Below, in pieces: positions 1-8,501 of a stretch of DNA of 64,000 bases. The DNA comes from Castellaniella hirudinis (GTDB taxonomy: Bacteria > Pseudomonadota > Gammaproteobacteria > Burkholderiales > Burkholderiaceae_B). The notes beneath the pieces were generated by a model. The model was not told where the DNA came from and did not search any database. It saw only the letters and a program-made list of their open reading frames with translations. Location of the stretch: assembly GCF_042651965.1 (NCBI RefSeq), contig NZ_JBHSDY010000010.1:62001-126000 (forward strand), written 5' to 3'. The stretch's first letter is position 1. Each line of letters starts with the position of its first letter. The translations under genes were made by a program, and so were the position numbers.

Positions 1-51
1 GCCGGCGCCGCCGCCGGTGATGAGCGCGATTCGCGGCGAGCCTGCCTGCAT
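1..51 (-). CDS. SDR family oxidoreductase, N-terminal fragment
   Basis: Only the first 17 codons lie in the window. The minus-strand reading begins MQAGSPRIALITGGGAG, the first beta strand and glycine-rich NAD(P)-binding loop typical of short-chain dehydrogenases. A GGAGG ribosome binding site (about 55-60) precedes the ATG at 51, and the start lies 11 bases after the stop of the epimerase gene, so it is probably co-transcribed with it. Oxidoreductases are a standard member of ECF41-linked gene sets. Substrate cannot be judged from this fragment. Confidence 0.6.
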   Translation of the reverse strand, partial: MQAGSPRIALITGGGAG

Positions 52-62
52 GGCGCCCTCCA

Positions 63-818
63 TCAGCGGACCGGCGCGGCCTGGGCCGACAGCCAGGTTT
101 CCAGGGACAGGGTCCCGAGCCTGGCTTGCGCGCCGGGCATCAGGGTCGTGTCGTCGATCCGGTCGCCGAAATACGGCGCGTCGTCGTCCTGGACGATCTC
201 CGGCGCGGCCTGTGCCGGGCGCGTCTTGCGCAGCAGGTCGGTCAGGCGGAACGGTGCGGGGCCGGCGACTTCGCGCATGCCGTTCAGGGGCGATTCGGAG
301 GCGATCCGGGCGAGCGCCGCGGCGACGTCGTCCGCGGCCATTGGCTGCAGCAGAGCGGCGGGCGCGCGGATGGCGCCGTCCCGCGAGAAGGACTGGGCGA
401 TGGCGTCCAGGAATTCGAAGAACTGCGTCGCCCGGACGATCGTGTGGGGGAGCCCGCCGTCCGCGATCAGGGCTTCCTGGGCGATCTTGGCGCGGAAGTA
501 GCCGCTGTTGGGCAGGCGTTCGGATCCGACCACGGACAGCGCGACGTAGTGGCGGATGCCGGCGGTCCGGCTCGCGCGCAGCAGGTTGGCGGTGGAGGCG
601 CGGAAGAACGTCATCACGGCGCTTTCCTCGAAGGAGGGGGCGTTGGTGACGTCGATCAGGACTTCGGCGCCCGTCAGCGCCCGGTCCAGGCCTTCGCCGG
701 TCACCGAGTTCACGCCCGTGGATGGGGCGGCTGCCAGCACGGTGTGGCCCGCCTGTTCCAGGCGCGCCGTGAGCTTGCGGCCGATGAGGCCGGTGCCGCC
801 GATAATGACGATGTTCAT
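63..818 (-). CDS. NmrA-like NAD(P)-binding epimerase/oxidoreductase
   Basis: Atypical SDR of about 251 residues. It opens MNIVIIGGTGLIGRKL, the GxxGxxG dinucleotide-binding loop at residues 7-13, and continues with the SDR-a5/NmrA pattern (HYVALSVVGSERL, then YFRAKIAQE). I chose the ATG at 818 over the upstream one at 833 because AAGGAA lies 7 bases before it. The gene follows the carboxymuconolactone decarboxylase gene and precedes an SDR gene on the same strand. Decarboxylase, oxidoreductase and epimerase are the classic partners of ECF41 sigma factors, so it is likely part of that regulon. Substrate unknown. Confidence 0.8.
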   Translation of the reverse strand: MNIVIIGGTGLIGRKLTARLEQAGHTVLAAAPSTGVNSVTGEGLDRALTGAEVLIDVTNAPSFEESAVMTFFRASTANLLRASRTAGIRHYVALSVVGSERLPNSGYFRAKIAQEALIADGGLPHTIVRATQFFEFLDAIAQSFSRDGAIRAPAALLQPMAADDVAAALARIASESPLNGMREVAGPAPFRLTDLLRKTRPAQAAPEIVQDDDAPYFGDRIDDTTLMPGAQARLGTLSLETWLSAQAAPVR

Positions 819-846
819 CAGGGTTCCTTGCATGGGAATGAAACGA

Positions 847-862
847 GGAGGGCGCGCCCTCC
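847..862. other. 16-bp perfect palindrome between two operon genes
   Basis: The sequence ggagggcgcgccctcc is its own reverse complement and lies between the decarboxylase and epimerase genes. There is no T run on either side, so it is not a convincing terminator. It could be an intercistronic mRNA hairpin, or chance in GC-rich DNA. Confidence 0.35.
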
Positions 863-888
863 CGGGAATCGAAGAGAGAGGACCGCTT

Positions 889-1350
889 TCAGTCGATCGC
901 TTGCGCGGGGATGGGCGCGCTCATGCCGATGGCCATCCGGTTCCAGGCGTTGATCGCGGCGATCCCCCAGCACAACTCCACGATTTCCTGATCGTCGAAC
1001 TCGGCCCGCAGCGCCTCGAAGGCGGCGTCCCGGTCGGGGTCGTGCCGGTCGGCCAGGCGGGTCATGGTCTCCGCCCAGTTCAGCGCCGCCCGTTCACGGG
1101 CGTTGTACAGCTCGGTCTCGCGCCAGGTCGAGAGGCTGTTGATACGCTGCCAGCTCTCGCCGTGCTTGCGCAGGTCGCGCGCGTGCATGTCCAGGCAGAA
1201 GGCGCAGCCGTTGATCTGCGAGACACGGGTCTGGATCAGGTCTGTCAGGATCGGTCCCAGGGTGGAGCCGGAGAGCGTGGCGTTGACGCCGGCCATGGCC
1301 TTGTAGGTCTTGGGCGCGATGGCCGTCCAGTTCAGGCGGGGGTGTGACAT
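889..1350 (-). CDS. carboxymuconolactone decarboxylase family protein (AhpD-like)
   Basis: 153 residues from ATG 1350 (MSHPRLNWTAIAPKTYKAM). It carries the AhpD-core signature GCAFCLDMHARDL: a CxxC pair followed by H, the redox/peroxidase motif of this family. An open frame extends a further 90 codons upstream, but that stretch crosses the promoter at 1390-1416 and has no coding character, so it is excluded. It is the first gene after the ECF41-type promoter and is followed by the NmrA-like and SDR genes. The family handles peroxides or small carbonyl compounds; the physiological substrate here is unknown. Confidence 0.85.
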   Translation of the reverse strand: MSHPRLNWTAIAPKTYKAMAGVNATLSGSTLGPILTDLIQTRVSQINGCAFCLDMHARDLRKHGESWQRINSLSTWRETELYNARERAALNWAETMTRLADRHDPDRDAAFEALRAEFDDQEIVELCWGIAAINAWNRMAIGMSAPIPAQAID

Positions 1351-1389
1351 GGAATTACCTCGAGTGAGAGTTGAAGGGTTCACACTCAA

Positions 1390-1416
1390 GACGAACGGCG
1401 CTTCCGGTTTGTGATG
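1390..1416 (-). promoter_or_regulatory. ECF41-type promoter of the decarboxylase operon
   Basis: Read on the minus strand, CATCACA (1410-1416) is followed after exactly 16 bases by CGTC (1390-1393), 39 bases before the ATG at 1350. The known ECF41 consensus is TGTCACA, 16 bases, CGTC, so the -10 block is exact and the -35 block matches at five of seven positions. The ECF41 gene lies directly upstream. Transcription by that sigma factor is inferred, not shown. Confidence 0.65.
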
Positions 1417-1466
1417 GCCTCGCCGAAAAATTTTTCTGATCCGGGGCCGAGGCGCCGGTTTGTGGA

Positions 1467-2372
1467 TCAGGGCTGGACGCTCAGCTCGCGGCCCAGGGCC
1501 TGTGCCAGCCGCGCGAGTTTGTCGGGATTGCGCTGCGCGTGGATGCGGGTGATGCGCGCGCCGTCGGTCTCCAGGTATTGCGCCGATTCCAGCTTGTCGT
1601 CGATGAAGCGCAACAGCCGCCATTGGCGGCCGACGAGGGCGATCTCGCAGCGCACCCGGTCGCGAAAGCGCAGGCAGGTCGCCAGGTAGAGCTGCGCGAT
1701 GCGCTGTCCGCCCAGCAGCGGCACGCCGAAGCTGGCGACTTTGCCGCCGCCGTCGCCGACCAGTTGGGCATCGGCCGCCAGCACCGACTTGAGCGCCGTG
1801 AAGTCGCCCGTCGAGGCGGCCTGGGCGAAGGCTTGCAGCAGGTTGCGCTGGGCTTCGGGGTCTACGGGGGCCGGCTTGCGTTCGTCCTTGATCCGGGCCC
1901 GGGCGCGATGCACCAACTGGCGGCAGGCGGCCTCGGTCCGGCCCAGCACCCGGGCGATTTCGTCATAGCCCTCATCGAACACGTCTCGCAGCAGGAAGGC
2001 CGCGCGGGCTTCGGGCGTGAGCCGTTCCAGCACGGCCAGCAGGGCGTAGGAAACGTCGTGCGACCGTTCAATCGCCTGTTCGGGCGAGGGCGCGGGATCG
2101 GCCAGGTGCTCCAGGTCGGGCTCCGGCAGCCAGGCGCCGATGTAATGTTCCCGCCGGGCCTTGGCCGCCCGGAGCCGGTCGATGGACAGCCGGGTCGTGA
2201 CGGAGACCAGCCAGGCTTCGATATTGGCCAGGGCGCCCCGATCCGCCGCATGCCATTTGAGCCAGGTGTCCTGGACGACGTCCTCGGCCTCGGCCCAGGA
2301 GCCGAGCATGCGGTAGGCGATGCGCTGCAGGCGGGGACGGTGATGATCGAAGGTGAGGGTTGCGTCGCTCAT
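1467..2372 (-). CDS. RNA polymerase sigma factor, ECF41 (SigJ-like)
   Basis: 301 residues. Region sigma2 is at about 10-75 (YRMLGSWAEAEDVVQDTWLKW), sigma4 at about 110-165 (LLRDVFDEGYDEIARVLG), and a SnoaL-like C-terminal extension at about 175-300. The three motifs that define ECF41 are all visible: WLPEP in the linker, DGGGKV in the extension and NPDKL near the end. Such sigma factors lack a classical anti-sigma factor; the extension controls activity. The start codon sits two bases beyond the rsgA stop (2374), so it is co-transcribed with rsgA. The decarboxylase operon with a matching promoter follows on the same strand. Confidence 0.9.
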   Translation of the reverse strand: MSDATLTFDHHRPRLQRIAYRMLGSWAEAEDVVQDTWLKWHAADRGALANIEAWLVSVTTRLSIDRLRAAKARREHYIGAWLPEPDLEHLADPAPSPEQAIERSHDVSYALLAVLERLTPEARAAFLLRDVFDEGYDEIARVLGRTEAACRQLVHRARARIKDERKPAPVDPEAQRNLLQAFAQAASTGDFTALKSVLAADAQLVGDGGGKVASFGVPLLGGQRIAQLYLATCLRFRDRVRCEIALVGRQWRLLRFIDDKLESAQYLETDGARITRIHAQRNPDKLARLAQALGRELSVQP

Positions 2373-2373
2373 G

Positions 2374-3273
2374 TCAATACCGCCTCGCCGCCTCGTTTTC
2401 CGCCAGGATGCGCATGTACAGGGCGTGGCGTTCGGCGCGGATGTCGCCGCGTTCGAGGGCGGCCAGCACCCCGCAGCCCGGTTCGTGGCGGTGGGTGCAG
2501 TTGTAGAAGCGGCATTCGGCGATCGGTTCGGCGAATTCCGGGAAACCCTGCTCGATGTCGTGGGCGCTCAAGTGCTGCAGGCCGAAGGCCTGGAAACCGG
2601 GCGAGTCGATCAGGCCGCCGCCTCCGGGCAGGGGATAGAGCTGCGTACGGGTGGTGGTGTGACGGCCGGTGCCCAGGGCTTCGGAATGCGCCTGGGTCGC
2701 CGCCAGGGCCTCGGGCACCAGCGCGTTGAGCAGGGTGGATTTGCCCATGCCGCTTTGGCCCAGCAGCAGCGTCAGGCGGTCCTGCAGCCGGGGACCCAGC
2801 AGATTCCGGACCTGATCCGTGTCCAGGGCGCTCAGCATGAGGACGGGCGTGCCCAGGGATTCCACGGTCGCCAGCCGCGCGCGGGCGGCCGCGGCGCCGG
2901 GCAGGTCGGCCTTGTTCAGCACGATCAGGGCCGGCACTGCGGCGCTGGCCGCCGCCACCAGGGCGCGCCCCATCAGGTCGTCGGAAAACTCGGGTTCGGG
3001 GGCCAGCACCAGCAGCAACTGGTCGATGTTGGCGGCGAACTGCTTGCTGCGCTGGGCGTCGGAACGATAGAACAGGTTGCGGCGCGGCAGGATGTCGAGA
3101 ATGACGCCTTCCTGGCGGCCTTCGGGGCGCACGCGCACCTGGTCGCCCACGGCCGGACCGGCCTTTTTGCCCCGCGTGTAGCACTGGCGCCGGCTGCCGT
3201 CCTCGATCTCGACGTCGTAGTGGCGTCCGTGGGCGGCGACGACGCGGCCGCCCAGCGCAGCGGGTTCAGCCAT
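2374..3273 (-). CDS. rsgA: ribosome small-subunit-dependent GTPase A
   Basis: 299 residues, normal for RsgA/YjeQ, which checks late 30S assembly. An N-terminal OB fold (about 1-75) precedes a circularly permuted GTPase: G4 NKAD at about 120, then the P loop GQSGMGKSTLLN near 178, G2 and DSPG (G3) near 225. The zinc finger is CRFYNCTHRHEPGC near 258-271. The start overlaps the end of the M48 peptidase gene by 8 bases, and the stop nearly touches the sigma factor start, so the three genes form one transcription unit. Confidence 0.96.
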   Translation of the reverse strand: MAEPAALGGRVVAAHGRHYDVEIEDGSRRQCYTRGKKAGPAVGDQVRVRPEGRQEGVILDILPRRNLFYRSDAQRSKQFAANIDQLLLVLAPEPEFSDDLMGRALVAAASAAVPALIVLNKADLPGAAAARARLATVESLGTPVLMLSALDTDQVRNLLGPRLQDRLTLLLGQSGMGKSTLLNALVPEALAATQAHSEALGTGRHTTTRTQLYPLPGGGGLIDSPGFQAFGLQHLSAHDIEQGFPEFAEPIAECRFYNCTHRHEPGCGVLAALERGDIRAERHALYMRILAENEAARRY

Positions 3274-4510
3274 TGTGCAGGTGCGCGATGCGCACAGGGG
3301 CCGGCGGGTGGCTGTCGTACCAGGCGGAATGGATCGGATCCGGCGTCAGCGTGGCGGCGTTGTCGTCGTAGAGCTTGACCAGCGCGCTGGCCAGGGGCGC
3401 CGCGCCGCATTGCTGCACCGCGTAGCGGTCGGCCTGGAATTCGTCGCGCCGCGACAGCAGGCTGGCGATCGGCGTGGACCAGAATGTCAGCACCGGCAGG
3501 GCCAGCATGAACAGCACCAGCGCCAGGCCGTCGTTGGGCCGTCCCAGTTGCGGGATGACGCCCAGGCCGGTGTAGAACCAGAGCTGGGTGGACAGCCAGG
3601 CCAGCAGGTGCAGCAGCACGCCGGCGGTCACGAAGCTGATGATGATGCGACGCAGGATGTGGCGGTGGGCGAAGTGACCCAGTTCGTGGGCGAGGACGGC
3701 CTCGACCTCGTCGGTGTTCAGGCGCGACAGCAGGGTGTCGAAGAACACGATGCGGCGGTGGCGGCCGAAACCGGTGAAATAGGCGTTGCCGTGGGCGGAA
3801 CGCCGTGAGCCGTCCATGACGAACAGGCCCGCCAGGCCGAAATGGCAGCGCTTGGCCAAGGCGTGGATGCGTTCGTCCAGCTCGGGGTCGTTCAGCGGGG
3901 TGAAGCGGTTGAACAACGGGGCGATGAAGCTGGGGTACAGCCACAGGACCAGCAGATTGAAGCCTACCCAGACCCCCCAGGCCCACCAGGCCCAGTCGGT
4001 GCCGGCGGATTCCATGATCCACAGGATGGCGGCCAGCAACGGGACGCCCAGCACCAGCGTGACGGCCAGCATCTTGAGGGCGTCGGAGATGAACAGGCGG
4101 GGCGTCATGCGGTTGAAGCCGAAGCGGGCCTCCAGGCGGAAAGTGCGCCAGGCGGAAAAGACCAGCCCGACGGCGCCCAGCAGGGCCAGCACGGCGCCCA
4201 CCAGGGCCATCTGGCGCCAGAGTTCGGATTCGATGAAATGGCCCAGCAACAGGTCCAGGACCTGCAGGCCGCCCAGCAGCGTCAGGGCCAGCAGCACGCC
4301 GGCCTCGACGATGCGTTCGACCATGGACAACTGGGCCCGGGCCACGGTGTAGTCGGCGGCGCGCTGGTGGCTGTGCAGGCCGATGCGGTCGGCGAAGACG
4401 GCGGGCACGGCGTTGCGGTGCATCAGCACATGGCGGATCTGCCGGCGCGCCAGCCAGAAGCGCAGCAGCAGGTCGCCCACCAGGCAGGCGAGAAACAGGA
4501 AGGTCAGCAT
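3266..4510 (-). CDS. M48 family membrane metalloprotease (Ste24/CAAX protease-like)
   Basis: About 414 residues. Several hydrophobic segments flank a zinc metalloprotease domain with HELGH near residue 270 and a downstream glutamate in DEFQADRYA (third ligand). The family cleaves membrane proteins or acts in membrane quality control, with the active site facing the cytoplasm. The ATG at 4510 (MLTFLFLACLVGDLL) is preferred; a TTG at 4552 would extend the frame into the promoter region shared with orn. No clear ribosome binding site is seen for either. It overlaps rsgA by 8 bases and is divergent from orn, a common order in Bordetella relatives. Confidence 0.9.
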   Translation of the reverse strand: MLTFLFLACLVGDLLLRFWLARRQIRHVLMHRNAVPAVFADRIGLHSHQRAADYTVARAQLSMVERIVEAGVLLALTLLGGLQVLDLLLGHFIESELWRQMALVGAVLALLGAVGLVFSAWRTFRLEARFGFNRMTPRLFISDALKMLAVTLVLGVPLLAAILWIMESAGTDWAWWAWGVWVGFNLLVLWLYPSFIAPLFNRFTPLNDPELDERIHALAKRCHFGLAGLFVMDGSRRSAHGNAYFTGFGRHRRIVFFDTLLSRLNTDEVEAVLAHELGHFAHRHILRRIIISFVTAGVLLHLLAWLSTQLWFYTGLGVIPQLGRPNDGLALVLFMLALPVLTFWSTPIASLLSRRDEFQADRYAVQQCGAAPLASALVKLYDDNAATLTPDPIHSAWYDSHPPAPVRIAHLHNG

Positions 4511-4565
4511 GTCGGTCTGGCCAATGTGCGAAAATCGACTCTTTGCAAGCAAAGGATTATAGGAT

Positions 4566-5111
4566 ATGGCTGCGAACGATCAGCGCCTGATTTGGCTGGA
4601 CATGGAAATGTCGGGGCTGGACCCTGAAAAAGAGCGCGTCCTGGAAATCGCCATGGTCGTCACCGAACCCGACCTGACCCTGGTGGCGCAGGCGCCGGTG
4701 CTGGTGGTTCATCAGGCCGACGCCGTGCTCGACGGCATGGATAAATGGAACCAGTCCACCCACGGCAAGAGCGGCCTGATCGACAAGGTCAAGGCCTCGA
4801 CCCTGACCGAATCGGACGTGGAAGACACCCTGCTGGCCTTCCTGGCTCCGCTGGTGCCGGCCGGCAAGTCGCCGATGTGCGGCAACACCATCGGCCAGGA
4901 CCGCCGTTTCATGGTCAAGTACATGCCCCGGCTCGAGGCCTACTTCCATTACCGCAACCTGGACGTCAGCACGCTCAAGGAACTGTCCCTGCGCTGGAAG
5001 CCCGAGGTCTACCGCAGCTTCGTCAAGTCCAGCAAGCACGAGGCCCTGGCTGATATCCAGGAGTCGATCAACGAGCTCAAGCACTACCGGGAACATTTCA
5101 TCCGGCTGTGA
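4566..5111 (+). CDS. orn: oligoribonuclease
   Basis: 181 residues, the usual length. This DEDDh 3'-to-5' exonuclease degrades 2-5 nucleotide RNAs and finishes c-di-GMP breakdown by cleaving pGpG. The DxE motif is in LIWLDMEMSGLD (about 8-19), the second Asp in GNTIGQDRRF near 105, and the HEALADIQ motif near 158 supplies His and Asp. It is divergent from the M48 peptidase gene. The c-di-GMP link is relevant because two GGDEF proteins are encoded in the same window. Confidence 0.97.
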   Translation: MAANDQRLIWLDMEMSGLDPEKERVLEIAMVVTEPDLTLVAQAPVLVVHQADAVLDGMDKWNQSTHGKSGLIDKVKASTLTESDVEDTLLAFLAPLVPAGKSPMCGNTIGQDRRFMVKYMPRLEAYFHYRNLDVSTLKELSLRWKPEVYRSFVKSSKHEALADIQESINELKHYREHFIRL

Positions 5112-5186
5112 CGGCCGTGCCGCAGGGGCGGCGCCTCGGGCGCCGGCCGCAGGCATGTCCAGCGACGTTTCTTCGGAGGTCTTCCT

Positions 5187-5624
5187 GTGTCCACTGGAGC
5201 CATTGCCGGCATCGGCACCGATCTGCTGCGGGTGGATCGTATCGAACGCATCTACGCGCGCCACGGTGACCGTTTCGTCCGGCGCATCCTGGGGGCGGAC
5301 GAGCAGCTCGTGCATGCCCGCCGCCGGGCGCGTGACCCGCGCCGGGGCATTCTTTACCTGGCGACCCGCTTCGCGGCCAAGGAAGCCTTCTCCAAGGCGA
5401 TCGGGCTGGGCATCCATATGCCCATGACCTGGTCGCGGGCGCAGGTCCTGAACCGGCCCGGAGGCGCTCCGGAAATCCGCCTGTCCGGCCCGCTGGCCGA
5501 CTGGTACGCTACCCGCTTTGGCCGGGCGCACGTGTCCATGACCGACGAGACCGATATCGTGTCGGCCTTCGTCGTGATCGAGGCTTTGCCCGCCGCGCCG
5601 CATTCCAAGGAACACACTGCATGA
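5187..5624 (+). CDS. acpS: holo-[acyl-carrier-protein] synthase
   Basis: 145 residues from a GTG at 5187, with GGAGGT six bases upstream. It transfers phosphopantetheine from CoA to the serine of acyl carrier protein. The family signature is GIGTDLLRVDRI near 9-20, and the second metal/CoA site is RFAAKEAFSKAIG near 61-73. It overlaps nagZ by ATGA (5621-5624), starting the acpS-nagZ-uvrC-pgsA run. Confidence 0.96.
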   Translation: MSTGAIAGIGTDLLRVDRIERIYARHGDRFVRRILGADEQLVHARRRARDPRRGILYLATRFAAKEAFSKAIGLGIHMPMTWSRAQVLNRPGGAPEIRLSGPLADWYATRFGRAHVSMTDETDIVSAFVVIEALPAAPHSKEHTA

Positions 5625-6697
5625 CCACGCCACAGCATTCGCCTTCCGGTGACCGTACTTCCCAGGCTCCCGGCCCCGTCATGGTCGACGTGGCCGGGCT
5701 GGAACTGACCGACGCCGAGCGCGCCCGACTGCGCCACCCCCAGGTCGGCGGCGTGATCCTGTTCGCGCGCAATTTCGCCGACCGGGCCCAGTTGACCGCG
5801 CTGTGCGCCGCGATCCACGACGCGCGCGACGAGCCCCTGCTGATCGCCGTGGACCACGAAGGCGGCCGGGTACAGCGCTTCCGCACGGACGGTTTCACCC
5901 CGCTGCCGGCGATGCGGGCCTTCGGTCAGTGGTATGACCGCGATCCCCAGGCAGCCCTGCGTGCAGCCACCGAAACCGGCTTTGTGCTGGCCAGCGAACT
6001 GCGGGCTTGCGGCGTGGACTTCAGCTTCACGCCTGTGCTGGACCTGGATTACGGGGTCAGCCAGGTGATCGGCAACCGGGCCCTGCACGAGGATCCGGCG
6101 ATCGTGGCCCTGCTGGCCCGCGCGCTGATCCAGGGCCTGTCCCAGGCCGGCATGGCGGCTTGCGGCAAGCATTTCCCCGGACACGGCGCCGTGGCGGCCG
6201 ATTCCCACCTGGCGATTCCCGTGGACGAACGGCCGCTGGGCGAAATCCTGGACGCGGACGCCGCCCCGTACCGCTGGCTGGGCGACCTGGCGCTGCCGGC
6301 CGTGATGCCGGCCCATGTCATCTACCCCCAGGTGGCGCCCGAGCCGGCCGGATTCTCGCGCCGCTGGGTGACCGACATTCTGCGCGGCCAGTTGGAATAC
6401 GACGGCGTGGTGTTCTCGGATGACCTCACCATGGAAGGCGCGAGCGTGGCCGGCGACATCCACGCCCGGGCCCGGGCCGCCCTGGAGGCAGGCTGCGACA
6501 TGGTGCTGGTCTGCAACCGTCCCGATCTGGCCGACGAACTGCTGGCGGCGCTGGCGGATCGCCCCCTGGACCCGCAGGCCGTGCGCCGCATCCGGCGCTT
6601 GATGCCGTCCCGGTCCGCGCCCGACTGGACGGGGCTGCTGTCCGATCCGAGGTATCTCCGTGCCCGAAGCCTTCGATCTGAAAACCTTTCTATCTGA
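5621..6697 (+). CDS. nagZ: beta-N-acetylhexosaminidase (muropeptide recycling)
   Basis: 358 residues, glycoside hydrolase family 3, cytoplasmic (no signal peptide). It removes GlcNAc from GlcNAc-anhydroMurNAc peptides during cell-wall recycling. Visible are KHFPGHGAVAADSH near 180, carrying the His-Asp general acid/base dyad, and FSDDLTM near 265, with the nucleophile Asp. It is coupled to acpS by ATGA, and its last 38 bases overlap the start of uvrC. The C-terminus is a little longer than in enteric NagZ. Confidence 0.95.
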   Translation: MTTPQHSPSGDRTSQAPGPVMVDVAGLELTDAERARLRHPQVGGVILFARNFADRAQLTALCAAIHDARDEPLLIAVDHEGGRVQRFRTDGFTPLPAMRAFGQWYDRDPQAALRAATETGFVLASELRACGVDFSFTPVLDLDYGVSQVIGNRALHEDPAIVALLARALIQGLSQAGMAACGKHFPGHGAVAADSHLAIPVDERPLGEILDADAAPYRWLGDLALPAVMPAHVIYPQVAPEPAGFSRRWVTDILRGQLEYDGVVFSDDLTMEGASVAGDIHARARAALEAGCDMVLVCNRPDLADELLAALADRPLDPQAVRRIRRLMPSRSAPDWTGLLSDPRYLRARSLRSENLSI

Positions 6698-8483
6698 TCT
6701 GCCGCACCTGCCGGGGGTCTACCGCCACATCGATGCCCAGGACGAAGTCCTGTACGTCGGCAAGGCGCGCGACCTGAAGCGTCGCGTCAGTTCGTATTTC
6801 CAGAAGTCCGGCCACGGCCCGCGCATCGAGCACATGCTGGCGCGCGTGGTGCGCACCGAGATCACGGTCACGCGCACCGAGGCCGAGGCCCTGATCCTGG
6901 AAAACAACCTGATCAAGCGCCTCAAGCCCCGCTACAACATCCTGTTCCGGGACGACAAGTCCTATCCCTATCTGCACCTGACCGCGCACAAGGCCCCGCG
7001 CATCGTGTACTACCGGGGCAGCACCCACGGCCCGGGCCGTTTTTTCGGCCCTTATCCCAATTCCTGGGCGGTGCGCGAGACGATCCAGATCCTGCAGAAG
7101 GTCTTTCGCCTGCGCACCTGCGAGGACAGTGTCTACGCCCACCGCACGCGCCCCTGCCTGCTGTATCAGATCGGCCGCTGTTCCGCGCCCTGCGTGAACC
7201 TGATCTCGCCGGAGGACTACCAGGCCGACGTCGAGCGCGCCATCCGTTTCCTGGAAGGCCGCGCCGGCGAGGTGCTGGAGGACATCGAAGCGCGCATGAC
7301 CGCCGCCGCCGAACGCCAGGACTTCGAGCAGGCCGCCGCGCTGCGCGACCAGATGCGCGCATTGGCCAAAGTCCTGCAGCAGCAGACCATGGAGCAGGTG
7401 GGCGACGACAGCGCCGACATCATCGCGGTGGAACTGGCGGGCGGGCGCGTGTGCGTCAATCTGGCCATGGTGCGCGCCGGACGGCACCTGGGCGACAAGC
7501 CCCTGTTTCCCACCCAGGCGCAGGACGAATCCGCCGAGGAAGTGCTCAGCGCCTTCGTCGCCCAGCACTACGCCGACAATCCGGCCCCGCCCGTGCTGGT
7601 GTGTTCGCACGCCTTGTCCGATCCGGACCTGGCGCCGCTGCTGGCCGAACAGCACGGTCACCGCATCCGCATCCTGACCCGGCCCCAGGGGGCGCGCCGC
7701 GCCTGGCTGGAACAGGCCCAGCGCAATGCGCGGCTGGCGCTGGCGCAGCGCTTGTCCGAATCCAGCGCGCGCGAGGCGCGCACGCGGGCGCTGGCCGTGG
7801 AACTGGACCTGGACACGGACGACGAGGCGCTCGAGGCCCTGCACATCGAATGCTTCGACATCAGCCACACGGCGGGCGAGGCCACCCAGGCGTCGTGCGT
7901 GGTGTACCGCCATCACGCCATGCAATCCTCGCTGTACCGGCGCTTCAATATCGCCGGCATCGAGCCGGGCGACGATTACGCCGCCATGCGCCAGGCGCTG
8001 ACGCGTCGCTACGCGCGCGTGGCGGACGGCGAAGCCGAGATGCCCGACGTGGTGCTGATCGACGGCGGCGAGGGCCAGGTCGGGATCGCGCGCCAGGTCT
8101 TCGTCGAACTGGGCCTGGACGTCAGCCGCATCGTCGGCGTGAAAAAGGGCGATCACCGCAAGGTCGGCCTGGAAACCCTGGTCTTCGTCGATGGCCGGCC
8201 TTCAGTCGCGCTGGGCGTGGAATCCGCCGCCCTGATGCTGGTGGCGCAGATCCGTGACGAGGCCCACCGCTTTGCCATCACCGGCATGCGCGCCAAGCGG
8301 GCCAGGGCGCGCAACGTCTCGCGCCTGGAGGACATCGAAGGCGTGGGCAAGCAGCGGCGCCAGAACCTGCTGGCGCGCTTCGGCGGCTTCACCGGCGTGG
8401 TGGACGCCAGCATCGATGAACTGCGCAGCGTCGAAGGGATTTCCGAGGCGCTGGCCGAACGCATTTATCATGCGCTGCGGTAG
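6660..8483 (+). CDS. uvrC: excinuclease ABC subunit C
   Basis: 607 residues, normal length. It makes both incisions in nucleotide excision repair together with UvrA and UvrB. Order of parts: GIY-YIG nuclease (LPGVYRHIDAQDEVLYVGKA, about 16-35), the cysteine cluster CLLYQIGRCSAPC near 165, a UvrB-binding helix pair near 205-240, an RNase-H-like endonuclease half (CFDISHTAGE, then VLIDGGEGQ near 460) and C-terminal helix-hairpin-helix motifs. It starts with GTG at 6660 inside nagZ, with GAGGT 6 bases upstream. Confidence 0.97.
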   Translation: MPEAFDLKTFLSDLPHLPGVYRHIDAQDEVLYVGKARDLKRRVSSYFQKSGHGPRIEHMLARVVRTEITVTRTEAEALILENNLIKRLKPRYNILFRDDKSYPYLHLTAHKAPRIVYYRGSTHGPGRFFGPYPNSWAVRETIQILQKVFRLRTCEDSVYAHRTRPCLLYQIGRCSAPCVNLISPEDYQADVERAIRFLEGRAGEVLEDIEARMTAAAERQDFEQAAALRDQMRALAKVLQQQTMEQVGDDSADIIAVELAGGRVCVNLAMVRAGRHLGDKPLFPTQAQDESAEEVLSAFVAQHYADNPAPPVLVCSHALSDPDLAPLLAEQHGHRIRILTRPQGARRAWLEQAQRNARLALAQRLSESSAREARTRALAVELDLDTDDEALEALHIECFDISHTAGEATQASCVVYRHHAMQSSLYRRFNIAGIEPGDDYAAMRQALTRRYARVADGEAEMPDVVLIDGGEGQVGIARQVFVELGLDVSRIVGVKKGDHRKVGLETLVFVDGRPSVALGVESAALMLVAQIRDEAHRFAITGMRAKRARARNVSRLEDIEGVGKQRRQNLLARFGGFTGVVDASIDELRSVEGISEALAERIYHALR

Positions 8484-8501
8484 GGTAGTATTACACCTAT
8501 C

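Noticed and set aside
847..862. Terminator between decarboxylase and epimerase genes
   Set aside because: Perfect palindrome but no T run, and the genes look like one operon.
1351..1623. N-terminal extension of the decarboxylase
   Set aside because: Arg/Pro/His-rich shadow translation crossing the ECF41-type promoter and the end of the sigma gene.
2353..3378. Long plus-strand frames opposite rsgA and other minus-strand genes
   Set aside because: Typical antisense shadows in GC-rich coding DNA, with low-complexity G/Q/A-rich translations and no ribosome binding sites.
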